A DNA stretch of 10,028 bases from Alistipes sp. (lineage in GTDB: Bacteria > Bacteroidota > Bacteroidia > Bacteroidales > Rikenellaceae): the NCBI GenBank assembly GCA_017628595.1, contig JAGBYV010000331.1:1-10028 (forward strand), in the 5' to 3' direction. Positions 1-6,402 of the stretch are shown piece after piece. The notes beneath the pieces were generated by a model. It had not been told where the DNA came from. It worked only from the letters and a program-made list of their open reading frames with translations, and did no database searches. A program made the position numbers and the translations under genes. Each line of letters begins with the position of its first letter. The stretch's first letter is position 1.

Positions 1-40
1 GATTTTCAGTCCTTTGCTCTACCAACTGAGCTATGGCACC
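1..40 (-). tRNA. tRNA-Phe (GAA), 5' part, cut by the window edge
   Basis: Read on the minus strand from base 40, the sequence gives acceptor strand GGTGCCA, then TA at tRNA positions 8-9, and a D arm GCTC...GAGC with the GG of the D loop. The anticodon loop CTGAAAA follows, with anticodon GAA at bases 7-5. This reads UUC/UUU, so the gene is tRNA-Phe. The rest of the anticodon stem, the variable loop, the T arm and the acceptor 3' strand lie beyond base 1. A strong Bacteroidota-type promoter sits just upstream at 74-105. Confidence 0.93.
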
Positions 41-73
41 ATCATCTATATGCTTCGTGTCTTAAAGCGAGTG

Positions 74-105
74 CAAATATAGACGTTTTTTTTTATTCGT
101 GCAAA
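74..105 (-). promoter_or_regulatory. Bacteroidota-type promoter of tRNA-Phe
   Basis: On the minus strand there is TTTG at 105-102, a 20-base spacer, and TATATTTG at 81-74. This matches the -33/-7 consensus of the phylum (TTTG, N19-20, TAnnTTTG). Transcription would start near base 67, leaving a leader of roughly 25 bases before the tRNA. Confidence 0.7.
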
Positions 106-109
106 CATT

Positions 110-139
110 TTTGAAAAAAATTATATAATTTTATATTCG
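110..139 (+). promoter_or_regulatory. Probable nagA promoter
   Basis: TTTG at 110-113, an 18-base spacer and TATATTCG at 132-139 (one mismatch to TAnnTTTG) form a plausible Bacteroidota promoter. The start codon lies about 23 bases downstream. It is back to back with the tRNA-Phe promoter: the two -33 boxes are only four bases apart. Confidence 0.5.
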
Positions 140-162
140 AAAAAACTGCAAGAAAACGTAAC

Positions 163-1314
163 ATGCTCAAACACATCACAAATGCCAAAATACTCACCCC
201 GCACGGCTGGGTGGAGAATGGCACTATATCTTTTAGCGAAGGTCGCATAATATCGATAAAGGATAGTAGCATAGTGGCATGCGACAAGAACGTAACAGAT
301 GCTAAAGGGGCATATATTATCCCTGGTGGCATCGATATTCATGTGCATGGCGGAGGCGGGCACGACTTTATGGAGTGCAGCGAGGAGGCTTTTCGCGTAG
401 CAATCAAAACGCATCTCAAGCATGGTACGACGGCTATATATCCGACACTTGGGGCAGCATCGCATGATAGTATGATGCAAGCCATAGCGATCACAGAGCG
501 TCTTATGGCCGAGCCTAACAGCACAATCATGGGTCTGCATATCGAAGGGCCATACCTCAATCCGAAAATGGCCGGAGGCCAGATTCCCGAATATATCAGC
601 AACCCAATGGTCGAACAATACACCGAGATGCTAAACTCCACCGATTGCATCAAACGCTGGGATGCTGCACCCGAACTTGAGGGCAGCATGGAGTTTGCGC
701 AATACGCAGCTTCAAAAGGTGTCATGGTTGCCATAGCACACACTACGGCCGATTATAATACTCTTCAAGAGGCCTACAATGCAGGATTTTCCCATGCTAC
801 GCATTTTTACAATGCAATGACCAGCGTGCATAAGACGCGAGAATTCAAGCACGAGGGAACAATCGAGGGTGTCTATCTCATCGATGACATGAGCGTTGAG
901 TTGATTGCCGACGGCATACATGTTCCGCCCGCCATTCTGCGACTTGTACATAAGATAAAGGGGGCAGATCGCATATGCCTGGTTACGGATGCCATGGCAT
1001 GTACGGGTAGCAATACTGACAAGGTCTTCGATGAGCGTGTAATCATTGAGGATGGAGTATGCAAGCTCGCTGACCGCTCGGCTTTAGCTGGTAGCGTAGC
1101 AACTATGGATCGACTGATCCGCACAATGGTTCAGATGGCTGAAATAGCCTTGGCTGAGGCCGTGCGCATGGCATCGGAGACCCCCGCACGCATAATGGGC
1201 ATATACGACAGAAAGGGCTCGCTCGCTGTTGGTAAGGATGCCGATATAGTGATGATGGATCACAATCTCGAAATAAAGGGAGTATGGGCTATGGGAGAGC
1301 CTATAGAGATATAA
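163..1314 (+). CDS. nagA: N-acetylglucosamine-6-phosphate deacetylase
   Basis: NagA removes the acetyl group from N-acetylglucosamine-6-phosphate, giving glucosamine-6-phosphate and acetate. It acts in cytoplasmic amino-sugar catabolism and cell-wall recycling. The 383-residue length matches the family (about 380). Visible amidohydrolase marks are H60-x-H62 followed by a glycine run, GLHIEGPY with metal ligand E128, IAHT with H193, HATHFYNAM with H214, DGIH with H253, LVTDA with catalytic D276, and LAGS at 308-311. The H-x-H form at the first site suggests a binuclear or altered metal site compared with E. coli NagA, which has QxN there. The ATG at 163 has no Shine-Dalgarno, as is usual in Bacteroidota, and follows a plausible promoter. 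No nagB or transporter gene is adjacent, so it appears to be a single-gene transcript ending at the terminator at 1313-1346. Confidence 0.95.
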   Translation: MLKHITNAKILTPHGWVENGTISFSEGRIISIKDSSIVACDKNVTDAKGAYIIPGGIDIHVHGGGGHDFMECSEEAFRVAIKTHLKHGTTAIYPTLGAASHDSMMQAIAITERLMAEPNSTIMGLHIEGPYLNPKMAGGQIPEYISNPMVEQYTEMLNSTDCIKRWDAAPELEGSMEFAQYAASKGVMVAIAHTTADYNTLQEAYNAGFSHATHFYNAMTSVHKTREFKHEGTIEGVYLIDDMSVELIADGIHVPPAILRLVHKIKGADRICLVTDAMACTGSNTDKVFDERVIIEDGVCKLADRSALAGSVATMDRLIRTMVQMAEIALAEAVRMASETPARIMGIYDRKGSLAVGKDADIVMMDHNLEIKGVWAMGEPIEI

Positions 1315-1346
1315 AAAAAGGTCGCCCAATGCAGGCGACCTTTTTT
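1313..1346. terminator. Bidirectional terminator between nagA and aqpZ
   Basis: A 7-bp perfect stem GGTCGCC (1320-1326) / GGCGACC (1334-1340) with a 7-base loop is flanked by seven A residues on the left and six T residues on the right. It therefore works as an intrinsic terminator on both strands. nagA stops at its left edge and aqpZ ends at 1364, so the two convergent genes share it. Confidence 0.9.
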
Positions 1347-1363
1347 GTTACAAAGAATATATC

Positions 1364-2029
1364 CTACTTCTCGCATTTGCACTTGCAAGAGAGTACTTTC
1401 CATACACCAGCCGAGAGGGCTGCTCCAATAAAAGGCGCTACGTTGAAGATCCACAAGTCAGCAAGAGCCTGACCGCCTGCCAATACTGCGGGGCCAATTG
1501 AGCGTGCAGGGTTCACTGATGTACCTGTATAGTGGATACATACCAAGTGAACAAGCACCAATGTAAGACCAATAGCCAGACCTGCGAGGTTACCAGCACC
1601 CTTCTCTGCGTCGGTAGTGCCCAACACAACAAGCACAAAGATAAAGGTAAAGACAACCTCAGCAGCCACAGCGCCACCTACACAAATACCGCTCTGCACG
1701 GCGTTTGCACCCAGGCCTGACTCGGGAGCCAATGCCATCAAGATGCCAGCACCAATGAAAGCGCCAATTACCTGGAAAAGCATGTACATGGCAGCATCCT
1801 TGCCACTCATGCGCTTCGAGAGCCATACGCCCAACGTAATGGCGGGGTTGATATGACATCCCGAAATGCCACCAATGGTATAGGCCATACCCACAACAGC
1901 CAAACCAAATGCCAGTGCAGTGCCAACCACCGATGCAGTATCAACACCACAACTCAAACTTACAGCTGTACCACAGCCCATCAAAACCAGAACCATAGTT
2001 CCGATCATTTCTGCTAAATACTTTTTCAT
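1364..2029 (-). CDS. aqpZ: Aquaporin Z-type water channel
   Basis: This is a 221-residue protein of the MIP family, an inner-membrane channel for water. Both half-helix NPA motifs are present: N61-P-A in GCHINPAIT and N173-P-A in TSVNPARS. The selectivity-filter residues align with those of E. coli AqpZ: F41, H161, T170 and R176. A narrow water-specific pore is therefore expected rather than a glycerol facilitator. Six hydrophobic helices fill most of the length. The ATG at 2029 sits about 30 bases below a TAACTTTG box and is followed by MKKYLAEMIGT, the usual start of the family. One oddity is the C-terminal tail SCKCKCEK, which packs three cysteines into five residues after the last helix. 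It is a single-gene transcript ending in the shared terminator with nagA. Confidence 0.95.
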   Translation of the reverse strand: MKKYLAEMIGTMVLVLMGCGTAVSLSCGVDTASVVGTALAFGLAVVGMAYTIGGISGCHINPAITLGVWLSKRMSGKDAAMYMLFQVIGAFIGAGILMALAPESGLGANAVQSGICVGGAVAAEVVFTFIFVLVVLGTTDAEKGAGNLAGLAIGLTLVLVHLVCIHYTGTSVNPARSIGPAVLAGGQALADLWIFNVAPFIGAALSAGVWKVLSCKCKCEK

Positions 2030-2058
2030 GGTTTTTATAGGTTAGAAGATTTACATAC

Positions 2059-2090
2059 CAAAGTTAACATATATTTTGTTATTCAACAAT
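2059..2090 (-). promoter_or_regulatory. Probable aqpZ promoter
   Basis: On the minus strand TAACTTTG (2066-2059) matches the -7 consensus exactly. ATTG (2090-2087), 20 bases upstream, is a one-mismatch -33 box. The predicted leader is about 20 bases. Confidence 0.5.
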
Positions 2091-2155
2091 ATTTTAATCT
2101 ATATTTCATGTATTCATTGGATGTTGGGGTAAAACGATAGTAAAGTTGAGGTTTA

Positions 2156-2187
2156 TTTGGATAAAAGAAATAAAAGATTTATTTTTG
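2156..2187 (+). promoter_or_regulatory. Bacteroidota-type promoter of tRNA-Arg
   Basis: TTTG at 2156-2159, a 20-base spacer and TATTTTTG at 2180-2187 fit the phylum consensus at every fixed position. The tRNA begins about 33 bases after the -7 box. The -7 box overlaps a palindrome, listed separately at 2183-2197. Confidence 0.75.
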
Positions 2188-2197
2188 CGTCGCAAAA
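2183..2197. repeat. Perfect 7-bp inverted repeat over the tRNA-Arg transcription start
   Basis: TTTTGCG, a single central T, then CGCAAAA. The arms are perfectly complementary. The palindrome covers the last five bases of the -7 box and the likely start region. It could be an operator, a short stem at the 5' end of the transcript, or chance combined with a GC-rich discriminator. A second small inverted repeat, GTCC (2198-2201) / GGAC (2207-2210), follows directly. Confidence 0.5.
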
Positions 2198-2220
2198 GTC
2201 CGTTATGGACCGCTGGCGAT

Positions 2221-2294
2221 GGTTCCGTAGCTCAGTTGGATAGAGCAACAGCCTTCTAAGCTGTGGGTCGTGGGTTCGAATCCCGCCGGAATCA
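2221..2294 (+). tRNA. tRNA-Arg (TCT)
   Basis: This is a complete cloverleaf of 74 bases. Acceptor GGTTCCG (2221-2227) pairs with CGGAATC (2287-2293), with one G-T wobble and A2294 as discriminator. The D arm is GCTC/GAGC. The anticodon stem ACAGC/GCTGT encloses loop CTTCTAA, with anticodon TCT at 2255-2257. The T arm contains TTCGAAT. It reads AGA/AGG arginine codons. The CCA end is not encoded and must be added by nucleotidyltransferase. Confidence 0.95.
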
Positions 2295-2296
2295 CT

Positions 2297-2330
2297 AAAA
2301 AAAAAGGAGTGCGATTGCACTCCTTTTTTT
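2297..2330. terminator. Terminator after tRNA-Arg, also facing the DUF456 gene
   Basis: Nine A residues, then stem GGAGTGC (2306-2312) / GCACTCC (2317-2323) with a 4-base loop, then seven T residues. The symmetric A and T tracts allow it to terminate both the tRNA transcript and the minus-strand DUF456 transcript that ends at 2349. Confidence 0.9.
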
Positions 2331-2348
2331 GTTTTATATTCGAATTAA

Positions 2349-2846
2349 TTAGAACAGCGCAATAACCTGTTGTATTAGGTCGCGGGCGATGTAATAGGTG
2401 ATCATCGTTGCAACGATGATTTTTACGCCGGTGCCTACGATGAACGAAATAAACGATCCGAAGCCAACCTTTACGGCCTCATCCAGGGTGCGCTTTTGGT
2501 TGAGCATCTCTCCCAATACGGCTCCGATGAAGGGTCCTGCCACAATGCCTATCGGCCCCATAAACATGCCGGCAAATACGCCTACAGTGGCACCCGTCAT
2601 GCCTGCTTTGGATGCGCCGAACATCTTGCTGAAGTATGCAGGCAGGATATAATCCATGATGCACACGATTATGGTGATTGCACCCCAAAGCCATAGCATC
2701 GATGTTGTGATGGTGGTCTCAGGTACGAAATATGCGCAGATCAATCCTACGTACGACAATGCCACGCCGGGCAGGATTGGAAGAACAGAGCCAATGATGC
2801 CGATGATGCCGCACAGAAGGGCTATTATGGTCAATAGTGTATCCAT
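2349..2846 (-). CDS. DUF456 family membrane protein
   Basis: This is a 165-residue, very hydrophobic protein that fits the DUF456 family, whose function is not known. The family pattern is recognisable: an N-terminal helix running into GSVLPILPG (19-27), a second helix, then D65-Y-I-L-P-A and FGASKAG (76-82). A glycine-rich pair of helices follows with GPIGIVAGPFIGAVLGE (97-113), then a charged loop KRTLDEAVK and a last helix pair with GFGSFISFIVGT (128-139). The alternating Gly/Pro-rich helices resemble small transporter or pore folds, but no substrate can be named. It lies 62 bases downstream of panD on the same strand, with a hairpin between them, so partial readthrough from panCD is possible. 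The ATG at 2846 has no Shine-Dalgarno. Confidence 0.85.
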   Translation of the reverse strand: MDTLLTIIALLCGIIGIIGSVLPILPGVALSYVGLICAYFVPETTITTSMLWLWGAITIIVCIMDYILPAYFSKMFGASKAGMTGATVGVFAGMFMGPIGIVAGPFIGAVLGEMLNQKRTLDEAVKVGFGSFISFIVGTGVKIIVATMITYYIARDLIQQVIALF

Positions 2847-2856
2847 ATATATATAA

Positions 2857-2879
2857 GGCTGACACTCGATGTGCCAGCC
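2857..2879 (-). terminator. Imperfect hairpin between panD and the DUF456 gene
   Basis: GGCTG (2857-2861) pairs with CAGCC (2875-2879), and CAC (2863-2865) with GTG (2871-2873), around one A-C mismatch and a 5-base loop. On the minus strand it is followed by an alternating T/A run instead of a clean U tract. It would be a weak terminator, or a processing or attenuation structure only 10 bases ahead of the DUF456 start codon. Confidence 0.4.
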
Positions 2880-2908
2880 ATAGGTTTGTTACACACTGCG
2901 TGCCTTAA

Positions 2909-3262
2909 TTATTTCACCAAATGGTTTGTCGCTGAGTCGGGGAAGATTACCGAGGGCTTAAATGTTTTAGCCTCCTCGAAATCCATCAAGGCGTATGATA
3001 CTATGATTACCAGATCATCTACGGCCACCTTACGTGCTGCCGCACCATTGAGACAGATGGCTCCGCTGCCACGCTCTCCCTTGATGATGTATGTCTCCAG
3101 ACGCTCGCCATTGTTGATGTCGAGAACCTGCACCTTTTCGCCCTCAATCATATTTGCGGCGTCCATCAAATCCTCGTCGATGGTGATGCTGCCCACATAG
3201 TTAAGATTGGCTTGCGTAACTCTTACGCGGTGAATCTTCGATTTTAATACTTCGATCATCAT
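2909..3262 (-). CDS. panD: Aspartate 1-decarboxylase (pyruvoyl enzyme)
   Basis: PanD decarboxylates L-aspartate to beta-alanine, which PanC joins to pantoate. The enzyme is made as a proenzyme that cleaves itself between Gly24 and Ser25, turning the serine into a pyruvoyl cofactor. With the start at 3262 (MMIEVLKSK) the sequence Y22-V-G24-S25 falls exactly on this numbering, with K9 and H11 also in place. This supports 3262 over the in-frame ATG at 3289, which would add nine residues and overlap panC. The ATG at 3259 is an equally simple alternative. Other family marks are [26 protein letters not shown] and the C-terminal FKPSVIFPD. Its length of 117 residues is normal. It starts four bases after the panC stop, so the two are one operon. 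Confidence 0.95.
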   Translation of the reverse strand: MMIEVLKSKIHRVRVTQANLNYVGSITIDEDLMDAANMIEGEKVQVLDINNGERLETYIIKGERGSGAICLNGAAARKVAVDDLVIIVSYALMDFEEAKTFKPSVIFPDSATNHLVK

Positions 3263-3266
3263 CTCG

Positions 3267-4103
3267 TTATTTGATTTTAATGTTATCAATTAGTCTGATC
3301 TCTCCGGCCTGCACAGCAATGCAACCCTGGATGCGGGGGCTCTCGTCCCACGACGTAACCTGCTGCAGTGAGGTGGCATCTACGGCCTGGAAATAAATAA
3401 CCTTGAGCAGGCCATCAGCCTCCACCTGCTCCACAACCCACTGGGTGAGTTCTGCTGGAGTGAGCTCCTTGCTCTTTGCCTCACACTGCGAGATTACCTC
3501 ATAGATGCGGGGAGCTGCGGCACGATACTCGGGTGTGAGTAGGGTGTTGCGTGATGAGAGCGCCAGACCATCCACATCGCGAATGATAGGACACTCTACG
3601 ATCTCCACATCAAGGCCCAGCTGCTCAACCATAGCCTTGATTACGGCAATCTGCTGAAAGTCCTTCTCGCCGAAATAAGCCTTCCTGGGCTCAACGATGG
3701 CGAACAGACGGCTTACAACCTGAGCCACACCATTGAAGTGGCCGGGGCGTGTAGCACCCTCCATCACCTTATCTACCTGTCCGAAGTCAAACTCGCGTGT
3801 GTCGGGCTCGGGATATATCTCCTCGACCGAGGGCATGAGCACATAATCTGCTCCGGCAGCCTCCAGAATGGCAGCGTCGGCCTCGGGTGTGCGAGGGTAG
3901 TTTCTCAAATCGTTCTTATCGTTAAACTGCGTGGGGTTAACAAATACGCTTACCACCACAGTCTTGCACTCGCGGCGAGCCTTCTCTACCAGCGAGCGAT
4001 GTCCTGCGTGGAGAGCACCCATCGTGGGTACAAAGCCGATGCCCGCTAAGTCGAGCGTGGCCAACTCCTTTTTGAGGTCGCTTACTTTACTGAAAGTTTT
4101 CAT
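3267..4103 (-). CDS. panC: Pantothenate synthetase (pantoate--beta-alanine ligase)
   Basis: PanC couples pantoate to beta-alanine using ATP, through a pantoyl-adenylate intermediate, as the last step of pantothenate (vitamin B5) synthesis in the cytoplasm. The 278 residues match the family. Visible motifs are [11 protein letters not shown] with the HxGH nucleotide-binding signature at H32-H35, VNPTQF (55-60), [12 protein letters not shown] (115-126), FGEKDFQQ (144-151) and the KMSKS-equivalent ALSSRN (181-186). All catalytic positions appear intact. The ATG at 4103 begins [10 protein letters not shown] and lies about 23 bases below a TAACTTTG box. panD, which supplies its beta-alanine substrate, follows after four bases. 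panB and panE are not in the window. Confidence 0.97.
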   Translation of the reverse strand: MKTFSKVSDLKKELATLDLAGIGFVPTMGALHAGHRSLVEKARRECKTVVVSVFVNPTQFNDKNDLRNYPRTPEADAAILEAAGADYVLMPSVEEIYPEPDTREFDFGQVDKVMEGATRPGHFNGVAQVVSRLFAIVEPRKAYFGEKDFQQIAVIKAMVEQLGLDVEIVECPIIRDVDGLALSSRNTLLTPEYRAAAPRIYEVISQCEAKSKELTPAELTQWVVEQVEADGLLKVIYFQAVDATSLQQVTSWDESPRIQGCIAVQAGEIRLIDNIKIK

Positions 4104-4126
4104 TAGTCAGTGCTATAAAACTGCGA

Positions 4127-4134
4127 CAAAGTTA
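4127..4134 (-). promoter_or_regulatory. Probable panCD promoter, -7 box
   Basis: TAACTTTG on the minus strand is an exact TAnnTTTG match placed 23 bases before the panC start codon, and it lies downstream of a terminator. The expected TTTG about 20 bases further upstream is not present (the region reads AAATTTTT), so only the -7 element is claimed. Confidence 0.4.
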
Positions 4135-4187
4135 TATAATTATATCGGAATTAAAAATTTCATGCTGTGATAATAACGCCTCATAAC

Positions 4188-4218
4188 AAAAAAAGTCCCC
4201 CACAAGGGAGGACTTTTT
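4188..4218 (-). terminator. Terminator of the dipeptidyl peptidase III gene
   Basis: Stem AGTCC-CCC (4194-4201) pairs with GGG-GGACT (4206-4214) with one bulged A at 4209 and loop ACAA. On the minus strand it is followed by seven T residues (4194-4188). It lies about 30 bases after the stop codon at 4250 and before the panC promoter, so it separates the two transcripts. Confidence 0.85.
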
Positions 4219-4249
4219 CATAATATCGTGCGATATAATATCTATTTTG

Positions 4250-6292
4250 TTAGTTTAATGTGGGCAGGAAAGACCAATCTTTCGAGTAGTGCAACATCTG
4301 CTCGGTGTAGTCGGTCTTGTAGATGAGTTTCACGTCAACGATCTTGCCATCCTTCTCTACGAGTTCATAGTCGGGGTTAACGAAACCGCTGTAAGGCTCC
4401 AGGCCGAGCTTTGCGTAGCGCTCCAGCACCTCCTTGTGCAGGTCGTAGTCGATCTTTACGGCGTAATCCTCCACCAGTTTGCGACCAGCCTCGTAGTCGC
4501 CCGTTGACTTGATGCGCTGCACCTCCTTCAGAAGCTCACCAAAGAGCGAACGCAGAGCGTCGAAGTCGTTTACTACGATGTATGACTTGCCATCCTGCTT
4601 CACCCACTCAATCACGTTGTTGGCCTTGCCCTTCTCGTAGCACCACTCAGCGATGAGCTTGCGGTTACGCATGTGCGCCTCCTCGACATCCTTGCCAAGC
4701 TCGATGCGTGAGAACTGAGTCATCATACCATTCATGATATAGTCGGCATACTGTGCCTTCGCTACGTCGAGCGAGGGGATAAGACCAATCTCAACCATCT
4801 TGGGATCACCAAGGTAGTAAAGGCCGAAGAGATCGGCACGAGCCTCCTCCAAAGTAGAGGTGTAGCTCTTCAATTCGCCACCCTTTACGCCCTCGGCCAG
4901 CTGGCCTGAGCCGTGACCCAGACACTCGTGCAGGTCGGTGTGCAGGTCGTCAGAGAGCTTGCCGTGCTGTGCGATGCGCTCGCGATCCTCGGCACGGAGC
5001 ATGAACTCCTCGTTGAAACCATTGCCCTGCGCAGCCTTGTCGTAGGCGTAGGTGATATTGTCGATTGTCACTGACTTTGAACCATACTCCTTGCGGATCC
5101 AGTCGGCATTGGGAAGGTTGATACCGATGGGAGTTGCGGGGAAGCAGTCGCCACCCAGCATAGCCACGGTGATAACCTTTGCCGATACACCCTTAACCTC
5201 CTTCTTGCGGAACTTGGGGTCGATGGGAGCGTTATCCTCAAACCACTGTGCGTTGGCTGAGAGAATCTGTGTGCGGCGGCATGCGGTGCTGTCGATGAAG
5301 TTTACGGTACCCTCCCACGATGCCTTGCGGCCCAGGGGATCGCCATAATCCTCAATAAAACCGTTTACGAAATCTACGTTCGACTCGTTGTCGCCAACCC
5401 ACAGGATGTTGTAGCGGTCAAATTCGCGCAGATTACCTGTGCGGTAGTAGTTTACAAGTGCGTTGATGATGCTCTTCTGGGGCTCCTCAGCTACCTGGGC
5501 AGCCTTCTCCAGCCAGAAGATGATCTGCTCGATAGCGGCAGAGTACATGCCACCCAGCTTCCATACCTTCTCAACGATGTTGCCCTGCTCATCCTTCATC
5601 AGCTTTGAGTTCAAGCCGTATGAGATGGGTGTGGGGTCGTTGTCGTCACGCATGGCGGTGTAGAAATCATCTACCTCCTTCATAGTCACGCCCTCGTAGT
5701 AGTTGCAGGCTGACTCGGTAACCATATCCACGCCATCGGTCTGGTTCAGACGCTTTGCGTAGAGTGCAGGATCGAAGATGATATCCATCAGCAGAGCCTT
5801 CTCAATGGGAAGATTCTGCGGATCTACATACTTGCCAACGGCTTGCTCAAACCACTCGCGAGAGAACTCGGGACGGAACTTGTCGTTCGAGTAGTGGTGG
5901 TGGATGCCGTTTGCGAACCACACCTTCTTCAGATACTTCTCCATTGCAACGAAGTTTGCATCTGTGCGGTCACCGTCGTACTTATTATATATAGCCTCCA
6001 GTGTGCGACGTACGGTGAGGTTATACTTGAAGTTCTGGTCGAAAAGAATGTCGCGGCCAGCCTTTGTAGCCTGTGCCAGATAGTAGATCAGCGTCTTCTG
6101 CTGCAGGGGCAACTTCTCGAAGCCCGGCACCTCGTAGCGCAGAACCTTGATATCGTCAAATTTATCTACAACCCATGGCATGGGCTCTGTAGTTGTGCTC
6201 TCGGCCTCGGGCGCTGTGCTGTGGCATGAGCAGAGCGAAGAGAGTGAAAGTGTCATAATCGCAAATGTAAATATTAAGCGGCTCATTTTCAT
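4250..6292 (-). CDS. Dipeptidyl peptidase III, M49 zinc peptidase, predicted lipoprotein
   Basis: DPP III removes dipeptides from the N-terminus of short peptides. The zinc site is intact: hexapeptide H455-E-C-L-G-H460 with ligands H455 and H460 and catalytic E456, and EEARAD (482-487) with ligand E483. The 28-residue spacing between the two motifs and the Cys inside the first motif fit the bacterial (Bacteroides) branch of M49. The human enzyme differs, having HELLGH and a larger gap. A conserved substrate-cleft block lies at about 297-336, including SWEGTV. The 680-residue length is as expected for that branch. The N-terminus (MKMSRLIFTFAIM...) is a signal peptide ending in L20-C-S-C23, a type II lipobox, so the mature protein should be anchored by Cys23 in the cell envelope. 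Codon use is strongly biased, which suggests good expression. It is a single-gene unit between two terminators. Confidence 0.93.
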   Translation of the reverse strand: MKMSRLIFTFAIMTLSLSSLCSCHSTAPEAESTTTEPMPWVVDKFDDIKVLRYEVPGFEKLPLQQKTLIYYLAQATKAGRDILFDQNFKYNLTVRRTLEAIYNKYDGDRTDANFVAMEKYLKKVWFANGIHHHYSNDKFRPEFSREWFEQAVGKYVDPQNLPIEKALLMDIIFDPALYAKRLNQTDGVDMVTESACNYYEGVTMKEVDDFYTAMRDDNDPTPISYGLNSKLMKDEQGNIVEKVWKLGGMYSAAIEQIIFWLEKAAQVAEEPQKSIINALVNYYRTGNLREFDRYNILWVGDNESNVDFVNGFIEDYGDPLGRKASWEGTVNFIDSTACRRTQILSANAQWFEDNAPIDPKFRKKEVKGVSAKVITVAMLGGDCFPATPIGINLPNADWIRKEYGSKSVTIDNITYAYDKAAQGNGFNEEFMLRAEDRERIAQHGKLSDDLHTDLHECLGHGSGQLAEGVKGGELKSYTSTLEEARADLFGLYYLGDPKMVEIGLIPSLDVAKAQYADYIMNGMMTQFSRIELGKDVEEAHMRNRKLIAEWCYEKGKANNVIEWVKQDGKSYIVVNDFDALRSLFGELLKEVQRIKSTGDYEAGRKLVEDYAVKIDYDLHKEVLERYAKLGLEPYSGFVNPDYELVEKDGKIVDVKLIYKTDYTEQMLHYSKDWSFLPTLN

Positions 6293-6323
6293 ATATTTTT
6301 TGGTTGAGTATTTTATTTCGTGT

Positions 6324-6357
6324 CAAAGGTATTCATTTTTTCTCGAAACGATGCAAA
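6324..6357 (-). promoter_or_regulatory. Possible promoter of the dipeptidyl peptidase III gene
   Basis: On the minus strand TACCTTTG (6331-6324) is an exact -7 match, and TTTG (6357-6354) lies upstream with a spacer of 22 bases, which is slightly long. The start codon is about 30 bases downstream. Confidence 0.45.
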
Positions 6358-6367
6358 CTTACTCTAT

Positions 6368-6401
6368 AAAAACGATAAATGCCCGCTCTCGGGCATCTAT
6401 C
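6368..6401 (-). terminator. Terminator of cysQ
   Basis: Stem ATGCCCG (6379-6385) / CGGGCAT (6390-6396) with loop CTCT is extended past one mismatch by GATA/TATC. On the minus strand a run of five T residues follows (6372-6368). The hairpin begins directly after the cysQ stop codon at 6403-6405. Confidence 0.8.
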
Positions 6402-6402
6402 A

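Noticed and set aside
121..618. Long minus-strand open frame of 165 codons over the nagA start
   Set aside because: It is a shadow of nagA in another frame with no recognisable domain, and it runs through the tRNA-Phe/nagA promoter region.
2847..2856. TATATATATA run as a promoter or repeat element
   Set aside because: It is a short dinucleotide run with no match to the Bacteroidota -33/-7 pair. It is mentioned only as the tail of the neighbouring hairpin.
3263..3289. Earlier panD start at 3289
   Set aside because: It would overlap panC, and it would move the Gly-Ser self-cleavage site from positions 24/25 to 33/34, away from the family numbering.
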